From contig NZ_FYEZ01000001.1 in the NCBI RefSeq assembly GCF_900187395.1, forward strand, positions 62,001-126,000: a DNA stretch of 64,000 bases, given 5' to 3'. Source of the stretch: Kytococcus aerolatus (GTDB lineage Bacteria > Actinomycetota > Actinomycetes > Actinomycetales > Dermatophilaceae). This document shows positions 61,770-64,000 of this stretch, piece after piece; positions within the stretch are counted from its first letter, which is position 1; the number at the start of each line of letters is the position of its first letter. A program made the translations under genes and the position numbers. The notes under the pieces are model-generated. The model made no database searches and was not told where the DNA came from. It saw nothing but the letters and a program-made list of their open reading frames with translations.

Positions 61770-62345
61770 TCAGGCCCAGCGGAGCCGGTCCAGCAGCATC
61801 GCCAGCGGCTCGGGCACCTCGTCCTTCGCCAGTGCCCCGGCGAGGATCCCGGCGGCGCGCTCCTTGCGGCCCGAGGCGGCTCCGCAGAAGCGGTGGAGCT
61901 GCTCGGCGAGCGGGCGCTCGTCCCACGGCGCCTGGTTCTGGAGCGCCTCGAGCTTGCCGCCGAGGCCCGCGTCGACCAGCGCGTCGCGCGCCCGCTCGGG
62001 GCCCAACGCCCGGAGGAGCTCGTCCTCGAGATCGGAGGAGCAGACGAAGAAGCCGTACATCGGCAGATCGGTGGCGTCCTGGACCGGGAGGCCGTCGGCG
62101 GTGAGGGCCTTCACCGCAGCGTGCGCCTCGTTCTGGTCCACCAGGCCGACCACGTCCACGTCGCCCCGCAGGAGCCGGATCTCCTGGAGCACCCGTCCGA
62201 CGTTCGTCGCGCCGTCGAGGCTCACGAGCTGGACGGGGGAGGGGTCGATGCCCTGGGAGTCCATGAGGGTCCGGACGGCGGCGACGTCGCTCACCCCCTC
62301 GAGCAGGCAGACGGTACGGGCGTCGGAGGCGGTGAGGTCGACCAT
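61770..62345 (-). CDS. OLD-like TOPRIM-domain protein
   Basis: A 191-aa single-domain protein. VCLLEGVSDVAAVRTL near residue 12 and VGLVDQNEAHAA near 68 match the TOPRIM glutamate and Asp-rich metal sites; GATNVGRVLQEI lies between them, as in OLD-family nuclease C-terminal domains. The ATPase half of OLD proteins is absent. TAGGCT on the minus strand (62353-62358 on the plus strand) ends seven bases before the ATG. Function unknown; a nucleotide or nucleic acid phosphoryl-transfer role is inferred. Nine consecutive G (61754-61762) lie just after its stop. Confidence 0.75.
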   Translation of the reverse strand: MVDLTASDARTVCLLEGVSDVAAVRTLMDSQGIDPSPVQLVSLDGATNVGRVLQEIRLLRGDVDVVGLVDQNEAHAAVKALTADGLPVQDATDLPMYGFFVCSSDLEDELLRALGPERARDALVDAGLGGKLEALQNQAPWDERPLAEQLHRFCGAASGRKERAAGILAGALAKDEVPEPLAMLLDRLRWA

Positions 62346-62577
62346 GGGACGCAGCCTAGGCAGGCCGGGCACCCGCAGCACCAGGGGCAACCGGTGGCTC
62401 CCGGTACACCCCTTGCAGATGAGATGCGGACCGGCGCGCAACTCGGTGGTTGGCGGCGTGGGCCACCCGTAGACTGAGGTGCTGCCGACCCCGGGTGCCC
62501 AGAGCGGTGCCCACGGTCGGCCCTCCGCTCCAGCACACCGTTCCTGCGGAGCGCCCCCGAACCCAGGAGTACCCCAC

Positions 62578-64000
<1,423 letters not shown>

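Overview
The window is high-GC DNA with GTG/ATG starts, many 4-nt ATGA/GTGA gene overlaps and a gene order typical of actinobacteria. RbpA, WhiA, OpcA, PdtaR and the ctaB | ctaA - ABC - sufR - sufBDC cluster all point to Actinobacteria, most likely order Micrococcales; the genus cannot be settled from the sequence alone. Almost all of it is conserved chromosomal core. One stretch, about 40.3-46.7 kb, is clearly accessory.

Layout. 0-12 kb: end of trpA, a DsbA-like thioredoxin, lgt, pyk, tRNA-Leu(CAA), the ANTAR regulator pdtaR, a hotdog thioesterase, polA, fhs, rpsA and coaE. 12-26.7 kb: a BCCT osmolyte transporter, then nucleotide excision repair (uvrB, uvrA, uvrC) interleaved with a Mn-riboswitch-controlled terC and an EamA exporter, then the canonical rapZ-yvcK-whiA trio. 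26.8-30.7 kb: gap-pgk-tpiA (lower glycolysis), secG and rbpA. 30.7-39.1 kb, minus strand: one overlapping operon tkt-tal-pgi-zwf-opcA-pgl covering both branches of the pentose phosphate pathway. 39.3-56.1 kb: heme A synthesis (ctaB, ctaA), an ABC-2 exporter and the sufR-sufB-sufD-Rieske-sufC-sufS-sufU-sufT Fe-S assembly operon. 56.1-64 kb: a DoxX/TetR divergent pair with an obvious operator, an SLC1-type symporter, a YpfJ-like zinc peptidase, an OFA-type MFS transporter, a TOPRIM protein and the start of an ABC-F ATPase.

The accessory segment sits between ctaB and ctaA. It is flanked by a second, about 6% diverged copy of the ctaB 3' end (150 bp, plus a terminator) and a second copy of the ctaA 3' end (about 340 bp). 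The order is full ctaB - ctaA fragment - cargo - ctaB fragment - full ctaA, which is what a single-crossover (Campbell-type) integration of a circular molecule carrying a related ctaB/ctaA junction would leave. The cargo is a small secreted four-cysteine protein with its own strong terminator, an ABC ATPase overlapping a large permease that ends in an unrecognised extracytoplasmic domain, and a decayed ISL3-type transposase fused to the ctaB fragment. Beside it lies a two-gene operon for a secreted protein that looks like a truncated trypsin-like protease precursor and a lipoprotein.

Two regulatory themes stand out. Many first genes carry a TANNNT-like -10 box six to eight bases before the start codon (polA, coaE, uvrB, yvcK, whiA, secG, tetR and others), which indicates leaderless transcripts. 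Terminators are long, perfect GC-rich hairpins with little or no U tract.
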